From a virus, in the IMG/VR virus record IMGVR_UViG_3300042567_001028, positions 1 to 35,129 of that record: a DNA stretch of 35,129 bases; one strand, given 5' to 3'. The notes under the pieces were generated by a model that searched no databases, was not told the origin of the DNA, and was given only the letters and a program-made list of their open reading frames with translations. Shown here piece by piece: positions 9,098-16,986 of the stretch. Made by a program: the position numbers and the translations under genes. Position 1 is the stretch's first letter. Every line of letters begins with the position of its first letter.

Positions 9098-9631
9098 ATG
9101 ACAACAGTAACAGTCAGACAACCAGCAACCGTTAGGGTAAGAATAGAAGGACAAAAATCAAGGGTCAAAACTCTATCTTACGGTACACAAACACTTAGAA
9201 GTTTAACAGACTTATCTTTAACTGGTGCAAACACCGGTGATGTGATAGTTTATAATTCAACCACCAAAACATTTTCTGCCAAAGGCCTTGGTACCGATAC
9301 ACCAATTCATGGTAATTTAATACCAACAGAATCAAGAACATTTGACCTTGGTAGTAGAACAAGAAAGTTCCGAAGTCTATATCTAAGTGGTAACACTATT
9401 GACTTGGATGGTACAGTCATTAAATCTGAAGCAACAACTGGTGCAATTTCATTTGCAGCTGCACCGACAGCAGCAAATCCTAATCCGATTGCGCTTGTCG
9501 TATCACCGGTTGGTGGTCTTACACCAGTACAGACCATTGCTGGTGTGATTCCAGAAGAAGCAATTCAACGTGCAGTGGCAAACTCAGTAACTTATTTGGC
9601 ATTCCAGGGTGTTGATATGGGTTTCTTTTGA
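9098..9631 (+). CDS. Phage structural protein with fibre-type beta repeats
   Basis: This is a 177-residue protein preceded by AAAGGA (9087-9092), with the start codon 5 nt further on. Its start is strand-rich and basic (TVTVRQPATVRVRIEG). It then carries LTGANTGDVIVYNSTTKTF, a motif shared by many fibre proteins, and FDLGSRTRKFRSLYLSGNTI, which is the DLGS...F..LYLSGNTI motif of phage tail fibres and baseplate-attached proteins. The C-terminal third is Ala/Pro-rich and ends in a hydrophobic segment (VTYLAFQGVDMGFF). It is probably a virion protein of the baseplate or fibre network. It could be an adaptor between the small protein upstream and the fibres downstream, but nothing in the sequence proves a specific partner. 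Confidence 0.66.
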   Translation: MTTVTVRQPATVRVRIEGQKSRVKTLSYGTQTLRSLTDLSLTGANTGDVIVYNSTTKTFSAKGLGTDTPIHGNLIPTESRTFDLGSRTRKFRSLYLSGNTIDLDGTVIKSEATTGAISFAAAPTAANPNPIALVVSPVGGLTPVQTIAGVIPEEAIQRAVANSVTYLAFQGVDMGFF

Positions 9632-9639
9632 GATAAGTT

Positions 9640-9867
9640 ATGGCATCAAATACAACAATCCAGATACTGCGTTCCTATGCGAACACTGCACCAAGTAACT
9701 TGGCTGACGGAGAATTGGCATTTTCTTTTCTTTCCAACACACTTTTCATTGGTAGTACCACATTAAATGTGGAAACCCAATTATGGACCAATAATATCGT
9801 CAGTATTGCTGGTCCAGAGTATATTGCTAATGCACTTAGTATAATTGATGCAGGCAATTTTTCATAA
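9640..9867 (+). CDS. Stand-alone fibre anchor-like protein
   Basis: This is a 75-residue protein. Its first 45 residues (NTTIQILRS, then LADGELAFSFLSNTLFIGS) align closely with the start of the next gene, a 638-residue fibre (NTSILIKRS, then LQAGELGYSYLSNTIFIGS). This module resembles N-terminal virion-binding or hyaluronidase-like segments seen at the start of many phage fibre proteins. Here the anchor occurs almost alone, followed by about 25 residues rich in I, A and N. It may be a capping or socket subunit, or the remnant of a fibre that lost its shaft. Codon use and the reading frame look intact. The late-promoter-like octamer for the next gene overlaps its stop codon. Confidence 0.66.
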   Translation: MASNTTIQILRSYANTAPSNLADGELAFSFLSNTLFIGSTTLNVETQLWTNNIVSIAGPEYIANALSIIDAGNFS

Positions 9868-9870
9868 ATA
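9863..9870 (+). promoter_or_regulatory. Putative T4-type late promoter CATAAATA
   Basis: The octamer matches 7 of 8 bases of TATAAATA. It overlaps the stop codon of the upstream gene and starts 50 nt before the ATG at 9913, which has an AAAAGGA ribosome binding site. This leaves a longer leader than at the other sites. Confidence 0.5.
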
Positions 9871-9912
9871 GATATAGGATTTAAATCCAACTAATCAAAA
9901 AGGATAATAATA

Positions 9913-11829
9913 ATGGCCATCGGAAACACCTCAATTCTAATCAAGCGTTCCACCACGTTAGGCACACCAGTAAGCCTACAAGCTGGTGAACTTGGTTATT
10001 CATACCTTTCAAATACTATTTTCATTGGTTCACCATCTGGTACAGGTGTTGTTAATGTTGGTGGTCAATACTATACCTCACAGATTGATGCAGCTACCAG
10101 TTCAAATACCGCAAGCACCATAATTAAACGTGACGCAGCTGGTAACGTTTTCTTAGGCCACGCAAACGTCAGAAGTATTAGTTTCTCTGATGGTGGTGTA
10201 CTGAGTACTGGTGCTTTCTCAGGTAACGCAAACTCCGCAACGCAATTCCAAACAGATAGATTTATTGATGTTACTGGTGGTGACATTACTGCTTCTGCAC
10301 AGTTGTTTAATGGTACTGCAAATGCAACATTAAGTGCATCACTTAATACGATTGCTGGTCTAACTGCTGGTACTTATGGTGGTTCAACAGTAATACCTAT
10401 CATTCAAGTGTCTGCAAACGGTCGTGTTATGACCATTGCCAATTCGGCAACAATCTCAACAACACTGGCTATTAAAGGCGACACCGGTACAGATTCAGTT
10501 AATTTAGTTGATGACACAATCACTTTCATTGGTGGTGAAGGTATCACATCAGCAGTAACAGACAATGCGGTTTCTTTTGGTGTAGACACTACAGTTGTTC
10601 GTGCAAATACTGCATCTTTGAATCAAACAATTGATGGTAATATTACCATCAGTGGTAACCTTGCTGTTCTAGGTGCAGTTACAAAATATGATGTAACAAC
10701 ATTGACAGTTGAAGATTCATTGATTGGTCTTGCAGCAAACAACACAGGTGATGCAGTCGATATTGGTTTTGTTGGTTCATATAATGATGGATCGGCCCGT
10801 TCTGCTGGTTTGATTCGTCATGCTGGTGATGGTGCATATTATCTATTCGATAATTACACAGGCGATCCAACAAGTAACGTAATTAACGTTGCAGATGGAA
10901 CCTTCCGCCAAGCAACTTTAAAATCCAATTTAATTGCAGCATACGCTAATACAACTCAAGCAAACGTTGGAACATTATTTGTTGCTGGCACCGCTGAGAT
11001 TAATAATCTCATCTTAGGTACAGATTTAGTAGTATCAAGTGGTGGTACTGGTGCAAGTTCGTTCACAGCTGGTTCTATCCTTGTTGGTGATGGTTCAAAC
11101 TCATTAAAACTACTTGCTAATACAACTTATGTTGAAACTGGTGCTGGCGCACAAAATAACACCATTACTTCTGTAACTGTTGATGCATATGGTAGAACAA
11201 CCGCTGCAACATTCAGTCAAATTTCTGGTCTAACAGTTGGCCAAGGTGGTACAGGACAAAGTACATTCAACGCAGGTCAGGTTGTTCTTGGTAACGGCAC
11301 AGGTGGTCTAGTATCACAAGCAAACGTTTCTGTTGTAAACGTAAACGTTGCAACATCAAACACAGTTAACAATATTACAACAGACGTATATGGTCGTGTA
11401 ACAGGATTCACACAACAAGAAATTTCTGGTCTATCAGTTGCTCAAGGCGGTACTGGTGCATCGACATTCACCGCTGGTAGAATGTTGGTTGGTAATGGCA
11501 ATGGTGCAATTCAAGCAATCGCTAACGTAACGTATACATTGACTGGTACATTAGGTGCCGCTAAGACAATCACATCGTTGACTGTTGATGCCTATGGCCG
11601 TGTAAGTGCTGCAACTGCTGGTGATATATCTGGTCTGACTGTAACACAAGGCGGTACTGGTGCTTCTACATTTACAACAAAGGGTATCGTATACGGCGAT
11701 GGTTCAAATGCACTAGCTGTTACTGCTGCTGCAGGTTCATCCGACCAAACATGGTCTAATCAAATTCTTACAGTAACCAATGCAGGTGTTCCTATTTGGT
11801 CATCCGCTTTGGATGGAGGTCAATTCTAA
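9913..11829 (+). CDS. Tail fibre protein with anchor module and GGTGAS repeats
   Basis: This is a 638-residue protein. Residues 1-50 are the anchor module shared with the 75-residue protein upstream. Residues about 70-115 carry AAGNVFLGHANV and FSGNANSATQF, typical of fibre shafts. Residues about 225-320 contain IDGNITISGNLAVLGA, EDSLIGLAANNT and DIGFVGSYNDGS...GLIRHAGDGAYYLFD, a module seen in many aquatic phage fibres. From about residue 376 there are four copies of a repeat of roughly 66 residues, each with (G/Q)GGTG(A/Q)S.F.AG, a VLGNG/LVGDG strand and a TVDAYGR(T/V/S) strand. The last copy runs into a short C-terminus without an S74 or collar domain. It is likely a trimeric fibre. A following chaperone would be needed if it does not fold by itself; the coiled-coil protein next to it is one candidate, by position only. 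Confidence 0.78.
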   Translation: MAIGNTSILIKRSTTLGTPVSLQAGELGYSYLSNTIFIGSPSGTGVVNVGGQYYTSQIDAATSSNTASTIIKRDAAGNVFLGHANVRSISFSDGGVLSTGAFSGNANSATQFQTDRFIDVTGGDITASAQLFNGTANATLSASLNTIAGLTAGTYGGSTVIPIIQVSANGRVMTIANSATISTTLAIKGDTGTDSVNLVDDTITFIGGEGITSAVTDNAVSFGVDTTVVRANTASLNQTIDGNITISGNLAVLGAVTKYDVTTLTVEDSLIGLAANNTGDAVDIGFVGSYNDGSARSAGLIRHAGDGAYYLFDNYTGDPTSNVINVADGTFRQATLKSNLIAAYANTTQANVGTLFVAGTAEINNLILGTDLVVSSGGTGASSFTAGSILVGDGSNSLKLLANTTYVETGAGAQNNTITSVTVDAYGRTTAATFSQISGLTVGQGGTGQSTFNAGQVVLGNGTGGLVSQANVSVVNVNVATSNTVNNITTDVYGRVTGFTQQEISGLSVAQGGTGASTFTAGRMLVGNGNGAIQAIANVTYTLTGTLGAAKTITSLTVDAYGRVSAATAGDISGLTVTQGGTGASTFTTKGIVYGDGSNALAVTAAAGSSDQTWSNQILTVTNAGVPIWSSALDGGQF

Positions 11830-11835
11830 GCTGAC

Positions 11836-11868
11836 TATATAATGTAATAGATTTTTTTATGATAGGAG
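11836..11868 (+). promoter_or_regulatory. Leader with TATATAAT box and strong Shine-Dalgarno AGGAG
   Basis: This 45-nt gap lacks NATAAATA but has TATATAAT at 11836-11843, which could be a variant late or sigma70-like -10 box. AGGAG at 11864-11868 lies 6 nt before the ATG at 11875 and is the best ribosome binding site in the window. The T-run at 11851-11858 has no preceding hairpin, so I do not call a terminator. Confidence 0.35.
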
Positions 11869-11874
11869 TTTGAG

Positions 11875-12600
11875 ATGGCAAATGAAAAGTATTTAAATTA
11901 TTATATTGAAACATTGACGGCAACAATGACAGACTGTGTTGTCCGAAATGTTTCAATGCAAGCGAACCAAAAAATTACTGATGATGTAGTAAAAGAACAG
12001 AGTGAAAAACTTGAAGCATTGGCAAGATCCAATAATGAATTACAATCATTAATTGAAGAATTGGAACAGGCCAATGCATCAAATGAAAATAATGTTATAC
12101 AAGAATTAAGAAACAAGTTAGACGAAAAGGAAAAACTTGTTTCTAAACAAAGTACCGACATTAATGAATTGGCCAATAAACATCGTGTTGAACTTGAAGA
12201 ATTAAACACAAAGTTTAGAGACTATGAAAGTGTTAAGAATCAAGCAACACACGTTGAAACGTTTAAAGGTGAATTGATTCGAGCCAGAGAAGAAACTAAT
12301 AGAGTTCGTACAGAACTTGAGAATAGAATCAACTCTATTAATGCCGAAAATAATGGAAAGATTGATGGCATTAATCAAGAAAATGACAAGAATGTTAAAC
12401 TGTTGACTCAGAAACATGAAACTGAAAAAAGTAATTTAAATGATACGATTAAATCATTAACTGAAAAGATTGAATACTTACAACTACCTCCTGCCAAGCG
12501 AAAAAAAATTGAAGAACAGCTGAATAAAGAAGTGGCACCAACTGCTATAACAAGTTTAGTTAGTGCTGATGGCGAACTCAAGGATGGCGGATCGTTTTAA
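11875..12600 (+). CDS. Coiled-coil protein of unknown function
   Basis: This 241-residue protein differs in composition from its neighbours: it is rich in E, K, N, Q and L and poor in G and T. Residues 1-35 (YLNYYIETLTATMTDCVV, then NVSMQANQ) form a probable folded head. Residues about 40-205 show continuous heptad-like spacing of L, I and V with E/K flanks, i.e. a long coiled coil. A basic PPAKRKKIEEQL segment follows, and the C-terminus is short and acidic/Gly-rich. Similar proteins occur among structural genes of T4-like aquatic phages without an assigned function. It could be a fibritin/whisker-like rod, a fibre-assembly chaperone or a linker. It has the strongest ribosome binding site seen here, suggesting abundant synthesis. 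None of these roles is shown by the sequence. Confidence 0.74.
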   Translation: MANEKYLNYYIETLTATMTDCVVRNVSMQANQKITDDVVKEQSEKLEALARSNNELQSLIEELEQANASNENNVIQELRNKLDEKEKLVSKQSTDINELANKHRVELEELNTKFRDYESVKNQATHVETFKGELIRAREETNRVRTELENRINSINAENNGKIDGINQENDKNVKLLTQKHETEKSNLNDTIKSLTEKIEYLQLPPAKRKKIEEQLNKEVAPTAITSLVSADGELKDGGSF

Positions 12601-12604
12601 GTAA

Positions 12605-13084
12605 ATGTCAAACACAGCAATACAGTTAAAAAAATCAGGCGTAACAGGAAACACACCATCAGGTCTTGCATTTGGTGAGGTCGCTCTTAACTACGCCGAT
12701 GGAAAACTGTTTTATAAAAACAGTCTTGGTGGAACTTCATACATCTCCAACCAATTTTCGTTTGACACAATCAACTCAAACAGCTCCCTAATATTTGCGG
12801 GAAGTGGTTCAGACACCTTGTCTTTCGTTGCTGGTAATAATATTACCATCAGCACCAACACAACCACAAAAACAATCACAATCAATGCATCGGTATCAGG
12901 AGGAAGTGATCCTGGTCCTGCGTTTGACCGTGCCAACGCTGCATATGCAGCACAAAATACCACGGCTATATTTGCTAATGCAGCCTTTATTCATGCCAAC
13001 GCAGCCTATGATAAGGCAAACACAGGAACAACCGCCCTAGATGTAAACTCCGACATTGTTGCGTTCACAATCGCCTTTAGTTGA
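12605..13084 (+). CDS. Short anchor plus Ala-Asn repeat protein
   Basis: This is a 159-residue protein starting 4 nt after the coiled-coil gene. Residues 1-45 (TAIQLKKSG, then LAFGEVALNYADGKLFYKN) are a divergent copy of the fibre anchor module. Residues about 60-100 form a strand-rich segment (LSFVAGNNITISTNTTTKTITI) common in fibre proteins. Residues about 108-140 hold Ala-Asn heptads (RANAAYAAQ, FANAAFIHANAAYDKAN), after which the protein ends in a short strand (DIVAFTIAFS). It looks like the N-terminal part of a long heptad-repeat fibre that stops early. It may be a genuine short fibre or a socket for the large fibre encoded two genes downstream. A comparable arrangement occurs at 22183. 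Confidence 0.68.
   Translation: MSNTAIQLKKSGVTGNTPSGLAFGEVALNYADGKLFYKNSLGGTSYISNQFSFDTINSNSSLIFAGSGSDTLSFVAGNNITISTNTTTKTITINASVSGGSDPGPAFDRANAAYAAQNTTAIFANAAFIHANAAYDKANTGTTALDVNSDIVAFTIAFS
12925..13023 (+). repeat. Ala-Asn heptad repeat block
   Basis: In-frame repeats with the dipeptide Ala-Asn every 7 residues (21 nt) and F or Y three residues after the Asn. This is the same family as the long tracts at 13498-16230 and 24537-25869. Confidence 0.8.
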
Positions 13085-13087
13085 TAG

Positions 13088-13095
13088 AATAAATA
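13088..13095 (+). promoter_or_regulatory. Putative T4-type late promoter AATAAATA
   Basis: The octamer matches 7 of 8 bases of TATAAATA and starts 28 nt before the ATG at 13116, inside a 31-nt intergenic gap. ATAGGGAA between them can serve as the ribosome binding site. Confidence 0.55.
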
Positions 13096-13115
13096 GATAA
13101 TAATAGGGAATTTAA

Positions 13116-13442
13116 ATGGCAAATACTTTTAAAAATCAACTACAAGCAGCAGTCGGAACATCACCTACCACAATCTATACAGCTGGTGCCAATGTATCGA
13201 CCACGGTCATTGGCATGACGATTGCAAACATATTAAACACATCAATAACTGCAAACGTTATCTTAACTTCCGGTGGGTCGGATTATTATATGGTTAAGAT
13301 GGCTGTAATTGATCCAGGTAATTCTTTGATTACAATTGGTGGTGAACAGAAATTAGTAATGAGAGCCAATGATGCTCTCAAAGTTTCAACAAGTAATGCT
13401 TCAGCAGCAGATGTTATTTTGAGTTTATTGGAAATAACATAA
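13116..13442 (+). CDS. Small beta-sandwich phage structural protein
   Basis: This is a 108-residue protein. It begins MANTFKNQLQAAVGTSPTTI and continues with TVIGMTIANI, TANVILTSGGSDYYMVK, VIDPGNSLITIGGEQKLVM, NDALKVSTSN and DVILSLLEIT. This order of strands is a very common small protein of T4-like aquatic phages, normally about this length and normally located among fibre genes. It is a distant relative of the protein encoded at 22456: both start with a conserved T(T/A)(I/T)-LYT/IYTA segment, then a strand with IANx(S/L), then a D...V-x-(T/V)-x-x-N/S pattern. The function is unknown. It may form a trimeric or hexameric connector between baseplate and fibre. A putative late promoter precedes it, and the long fibre gene follows 1 nt later. 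Confidence 0.75.
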   Translation: MANTFKNQLQAAVGTSPTTIYTAGANVSTTVIGMTIANILNTSITANVILTSGGSDYYMVKMAVIDPGNSLITIGGEQKLVMRANDALKVSTSNASAADVILSLLEIT

Positions 13443-13443
13443 C

Positions 13444-16400
13444 ATGGAATTTAGTTACATTGGCAACCAAGATAAAAAGGATGTAAGGTTAGCCGGTTCA
13501 TTTGCCAATGGTGCATTTGTAACTGCTAACTCAGCAGCCTCTTTTGCCAATGCGGCCTTTGCTCGTGCCAATGCGGCTTATGCTCAAGCAAATACGGGTG
13601 GAAACTTTACTGCAGCACCAGTATCAGTTTATTCTGATGAGTTCACTGCTAATGGTGCAACAACAACATTTAATTTAAGTACAACACCGACTAGTGAAAA
13701 TTATATAATTGCAGTTGTTGATGGTATTACTCAATTAAGAAGTACATATACTGTTACTGGTAATGTAGTTACATTTGACAGCACATTTGAAAATGGTGCC
13801 AATGTTGAGATAACAACTATCACTGGCGGTGGTGCCGTAGACCCATATGCATCAAACACTGCCAATGCAGCGTATGCAACTGCCAATGCGGCCTTCTTAC
13901 AAGCCAACAATAGTTCTACCGATACATGGGTAAGAACACAAGCTAACACGGCATATGATAAGGCCAACTCGGCAGCTTCGTTTGCCAATGGTTCTTTTGT
14001 GGTTGCTAACTCGGCATCTATATTTGCAAATGCATCCTTCGATAGAGCCAATGCTGCTTATGCACAGGCAAATAATTCTACTGATACGTGGGTAAGAGGT
14101 CAGGCTAATAATGCATTTGATACGGCTAATTCATCAGCATCGTTTGCTAATGCGTCCTTTGTAACCGCAAATGCATCATATCTTTCACAAAACACTACTG
14201 CAATCTTTTCTAATGCAGCCTTTGACCGTGCTAATGCGGCCTACGCACAGGCTAACAATTCAACAGATACTTGGGTAAGAGGTCAGGCTAATAATGCATA
14301 CGATACAGCCAATAGCGCTAGTAGTTTTGCTAATGGTGCCTTTGTAACTGCCAACTCAGCAGCAAGTTTTGCTAACGGAGCATTCACAACATCCAATACA
14401 GCTGATAGTAAAGCAACAAGTGCCGGTTCATTTGCAAACGGTGCATTTGATAGAGCAAACTCCAGTTATGTTACGGCAAATTCAGGTTCTAGTTTTGCTA
14501 ATGGTGCTTTTGTAACAGCCAATGCGGCAGCATCATTTGCTAATGGTGCCTTCACGCAGGCAAACAATGCAAGTTCATTCGCTAATGGTGCATTTGTTGC
14601 AGCCAATTCAGCCGCAATCTTTTCTAATGCAGCCTTTGAACGTGCAAATTCTGGTTACGGAGTTGCAAATACTAGTGCATCATTCGCTAACGGAGCTTTT
14701 GTATCAGCCAATTCTGGTGCAACATTTGCTAATGCATCTTTTGTAACAGCCAATGCGGCAGCATCATTTGCTAATGGTGCTTTTTTAAGAGCCAACTCCG
14801 GTTACGAAGTTGCAAACTCTGGTGCTTCATTTGCTAATGGTGCATTTACACAAGCCAATACCGGTGTAACAATATCTAGTTTGGCTTTTAGCCATGCTAA
14901 TGCAGCCTATGCACAAGCAAATACGGGTGGTGGTGCAGACACTTTTGCAAGAGCACAAGCAAATGCGGCTTTTATTACAGCCAATTTAGCATACAACACA
15001 ATTATTACAGCTAGTAATACTGCTGCTTTATATTATATAACCAGAAATTTTACTGGTGATGGTAACACAAATACATTTTCAATTTCATCTAATACAACAG
15101 CAAATAGTATTCTTATTTTTGATAATGGTATTACACAAAATCCATTAACAGATTATAGTGTAACAGGAAATACTATTACCTTTGTGGAATCTCCCGCAAA
15201 CGGATCAATAATTCAAGTACGTGAATTGTTAAGTAATGTTCCAGTAGTTACAGACAATTCCAATTCTGCATTTAACAGAGCCAATTCGGCATATGCAACC
15301 GCTAATGCGGCCTTCTTACAAGCGAACAATTCTACTGATAGTTGGGTAAGAACTCAAGCTAATAATGCATATGATACAGCCAATAATGCTGGTAGTTTTG
15401 CTAACGGTGCCTTTGTTACAGCCAACTCTGGTGCTTCGTTTGCTAATGCATCCTTTATCGTTGCCAACTCAGCCGCATCGTTCGCTAATAGTGCCTTCAT
15501 AACTGCTAATGCTGCCTTTAATGCGGCCAATAACTCAACAGATACTTGGGTAAGAACACAAGCAAACGCAGCATACAATGCAGCCAATTCTGGTGCATCA
15601 TTTGCTAATGGTGCCTTCATAACAGCCAATGCAGCATATGCTTGGGGCAATCATGCTTCTGCTGGATATGCAACAACAACTTATGTTGGTAATGCAATTG
15701 CAAATCTTGTAAACTCTGCGCCAACAACGTTAGATACATTAAATGAATTGGCAACTGCATTAGGTAATGATGCAAACTTTAGTACAACAATTGCAACATC
15801 AATAGGTGTAACTAACTCATTCGCAAACGGTGCATTTCTAAGAGCCAATGCATCCTATGACGCACAAAATACAACGGCTGGTTTCGCTAATGCATCTTAC
15901 ACAACGGCAAACTCTGGTGCCTCATTTGCTAATGCAGCTTTTATAACTGCTAATGCATCCTATACAGCACAAAATACAACTGCATCATTTGCTAATGGTG
16001 CTTTCGATAAAGCAAACTCAGCTGCATCATTCGCTAACGGTGCCTTTGTAACTGCTAACGCAGCCTTTAATGCTGCTAACAATGCAACGGATCCGTGGGT
16101 TAGAAATCAAGCCAACAACGCATACAACACAGCCAATGCGGCTTTCACGGCAGCCAATACTGCTGGCGGTGCAGACACTTGGGCTAGAGCACAAGCAAAC
16201 GCAGCCTTCAATAAGGCAAACACCGGTTCTGGTGGAACATTAACTGGTTATGTTGATGCATTTACTGGTGATGGTTCAAATTCAGCATTCACTTTGTCTA
16301 CAACACCAGACAGTGAAAATATAATCTTTGTTTCTGTACAAGGTGTAATGCAACCTAAAACTTCTTATAGTTTATCAGGAAACATTTTAACATTTGATTC

Positions 16401-16986
16401 TGTTCCACCAAATACTGCTTACATTGAAGTTACAACTTTAGCAGCAACAAGTATAGTAAGTAGTTCAGGCACTCTGGTGTATAGAACATATACTGGTAAC
16501 AACACAGCAACAAACTTTACAGTAACATCAGGTGTCAGTGCAAATAATTTACTTGTTGCAGAAAATGGTATCTTACAAAGACCAATTACAGATTACACAG
16601 TATCTGGAGCTAACGTAGTATTTTCTACTGCGCCAGCTAATGGTGTTGATATTCAAGTGCGTGAATTGGTTGCAGCTAGTTCGAGTGGTTCATCAATGAC
16701 ATGGTATATTGCAAATGCAAACACGACCATGGTTACAAGCAGTGGATATTTTGTTGACACAACAGTTGGTCCAATAACAATGACGTTACCAGCAAGTGCA
16801 ACACTAGGTGATACGATTCGTTTCAATGATTTGGCTGGAACATTCAGTGCAAACAATTTAACTGTTGCAAGAAACAGTCATAAGATTCAAGGTATTGCTA
16901 GTGATTTGTTAGTAGACATAGACCAAAGTAGTTTTGGTTTAGTTTATAGTAACACTACATATGGTTGGAAGGTATTGGAACTATAA
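13444..16986 (+). CDS. Large tail fibre with long Ala-Asn heptad stalk
   Basis: This is a 1180-residue protein. Most of it consists of Ala-Asn heptads in tracts at about residues 19-50, 137-519, 605-733 and 792-929. The common unit is 14 residues (FANGAFVTANSAAS), and tracts are punctuated by ANNSTDTWVRTQANNAY. Four beta domains of the F.GDG...F.(L/I)S.......(V/I)...G..Q....Y.V.GN...F...P.NG..I.V type lie near 63-125, 533-600, 936-1000 and 1012-1076. A segment near 734-790 contains WGNHASAGY and APTTLDTLNELATALGNDANF, as in other tail fibres. The last ~95 residues (YFVDTTVGPITMTLPASATLGDTIRF, then NNLTVARNSHKI and YGWKVLEL) form a C-terminal domain found on many phage fibres. It is likely a long trimeric fibre. 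It ends with a TAATG overlap into the next adhesin gene. Confidence 0.82.
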   Translation: MEFSYIGNQDKKDVRLAGSFANGAFVTANSAASFANAAFARANAAYAQANTGGNFTAAPVSVYSDEFTANGATTTFNLSTTPTSENYIIAVVDGITQLRSTYTVTGNVVTFDSTFENGANVEITTITGGGAVDPYASNTANAAYATANAAFLQANNSSTDTWVRTQANTAYDKANSAASFANGSFVVANSASIFANASFDRANAAYAQANNSTDTWVRGQANNAFDTANSSASFANASFVTANASYLSQNTTAIFSNAAFDRANAAYAQANNSTDTWVRGQANNAYDTANSASSFANGAFVTANSAASFANGAFTTSNTADSKATSAGSFANGAFDRANSSYVTANSGSSFANGAFVTANAAASFANGAFTQANNASSFANGAFVAANSAAIFSNAAFERANSGYGVANTSASFANGAFVSANSGATFANASFVTANAAASFANGAFLRANSGYEVANSGASFANGAFTQANTGVTISSLAFSHANAAYAQANTGGGADTFARAQANAAFITANLAYNTIITASNTAALYYITRNFTGDGNTNTFSISSNTTANSILIFDNGITQNPLTDYSVTGNTITFVESPANGSIIQVRELLSNVPVVTDNSNSAFNRANSAYATANAAFLQANNSTDSWVRTQANNAYDTANNAGSFANGAFVTANSGASFANASFIVANSAASFANSAFITANAAFNAANNSTDTWVRTQANAAYNAANSGASFANGAFITANAAYAWGNHASAGYATTTYVGNAIANLVNSAPTTLDTLNELATALGNDANFSTTIATSIGVTNSFANGAFLRANASYDAQNTTAGFANASYTTANSGASFANAAFITANASYTAQNTTASFANGAFDKANSAASFANGAFVTANAAFNAANNATDPWVRNQANNAYNTANAAFTAANTAGGADTWARAQANAAFNKANTGSGGTLTGYVDAFTGDGSNSAFTLSTTPDSENIIFVSVQGVMQPKTSYSLSGNILTFDSVPPNTAYIEVTTLAATSIVSSSGTLVYRTYTGNNTATNFTVTSGVSANNLLVAENGILQRPITDYTVSGANVVFSTAPANGVDIQVRELVAASSSGSSMTWYIANANTTMVTSSGYFVDTTVGPITMTLPASATLGDTIRFNDLAGTFSANNLTVARNSHKIQGIASDLLVDIDQSSFGLVYSNTTYGWKVLEL
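13498..16230 (+). repeat. Major Ala-Asn heptad repeat region (interrupted)
   Basis: Tandem coding repeats with a 21-nt period and a 42-nt superperiod (14 residues). They occur in four tracts separated by beta domains. Some copies are identical over long runs: for example 14507-14549 equals 14738-14780 (43 nt), 231 nt or 11 heptads apart. Confidence 0.85.

Noticed and set aside
11830-11874. Intrinsic terminator at the T-run
   Set aside because: No stable GC hairpin precedes the T-run; I saw no convincing terminator, tRNA or other RNA gene anywhere in the window.
13731-15650. Ala/Leu-rich minus-strand reading frames opposite the Ala-Asn repeats
   Set aside because: Their periodicity mirrors the + strand repeats exactly, and they have no ribosome binding site; they are shadows.
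13498-16230. CRISPR-like regular repeats
   Set aside because: The repeat has no unique spacers, keeps the reading frame and encodes a protein heptad; no cas gene is present.
16965-16985. Upstream TTG start for the adhesin gene
   Set aside because: The ATG at 16986 overlaps the previous stop as TAATG, the same coupling as at 22785 and 26529, and its MATSLKSL start looks natural.
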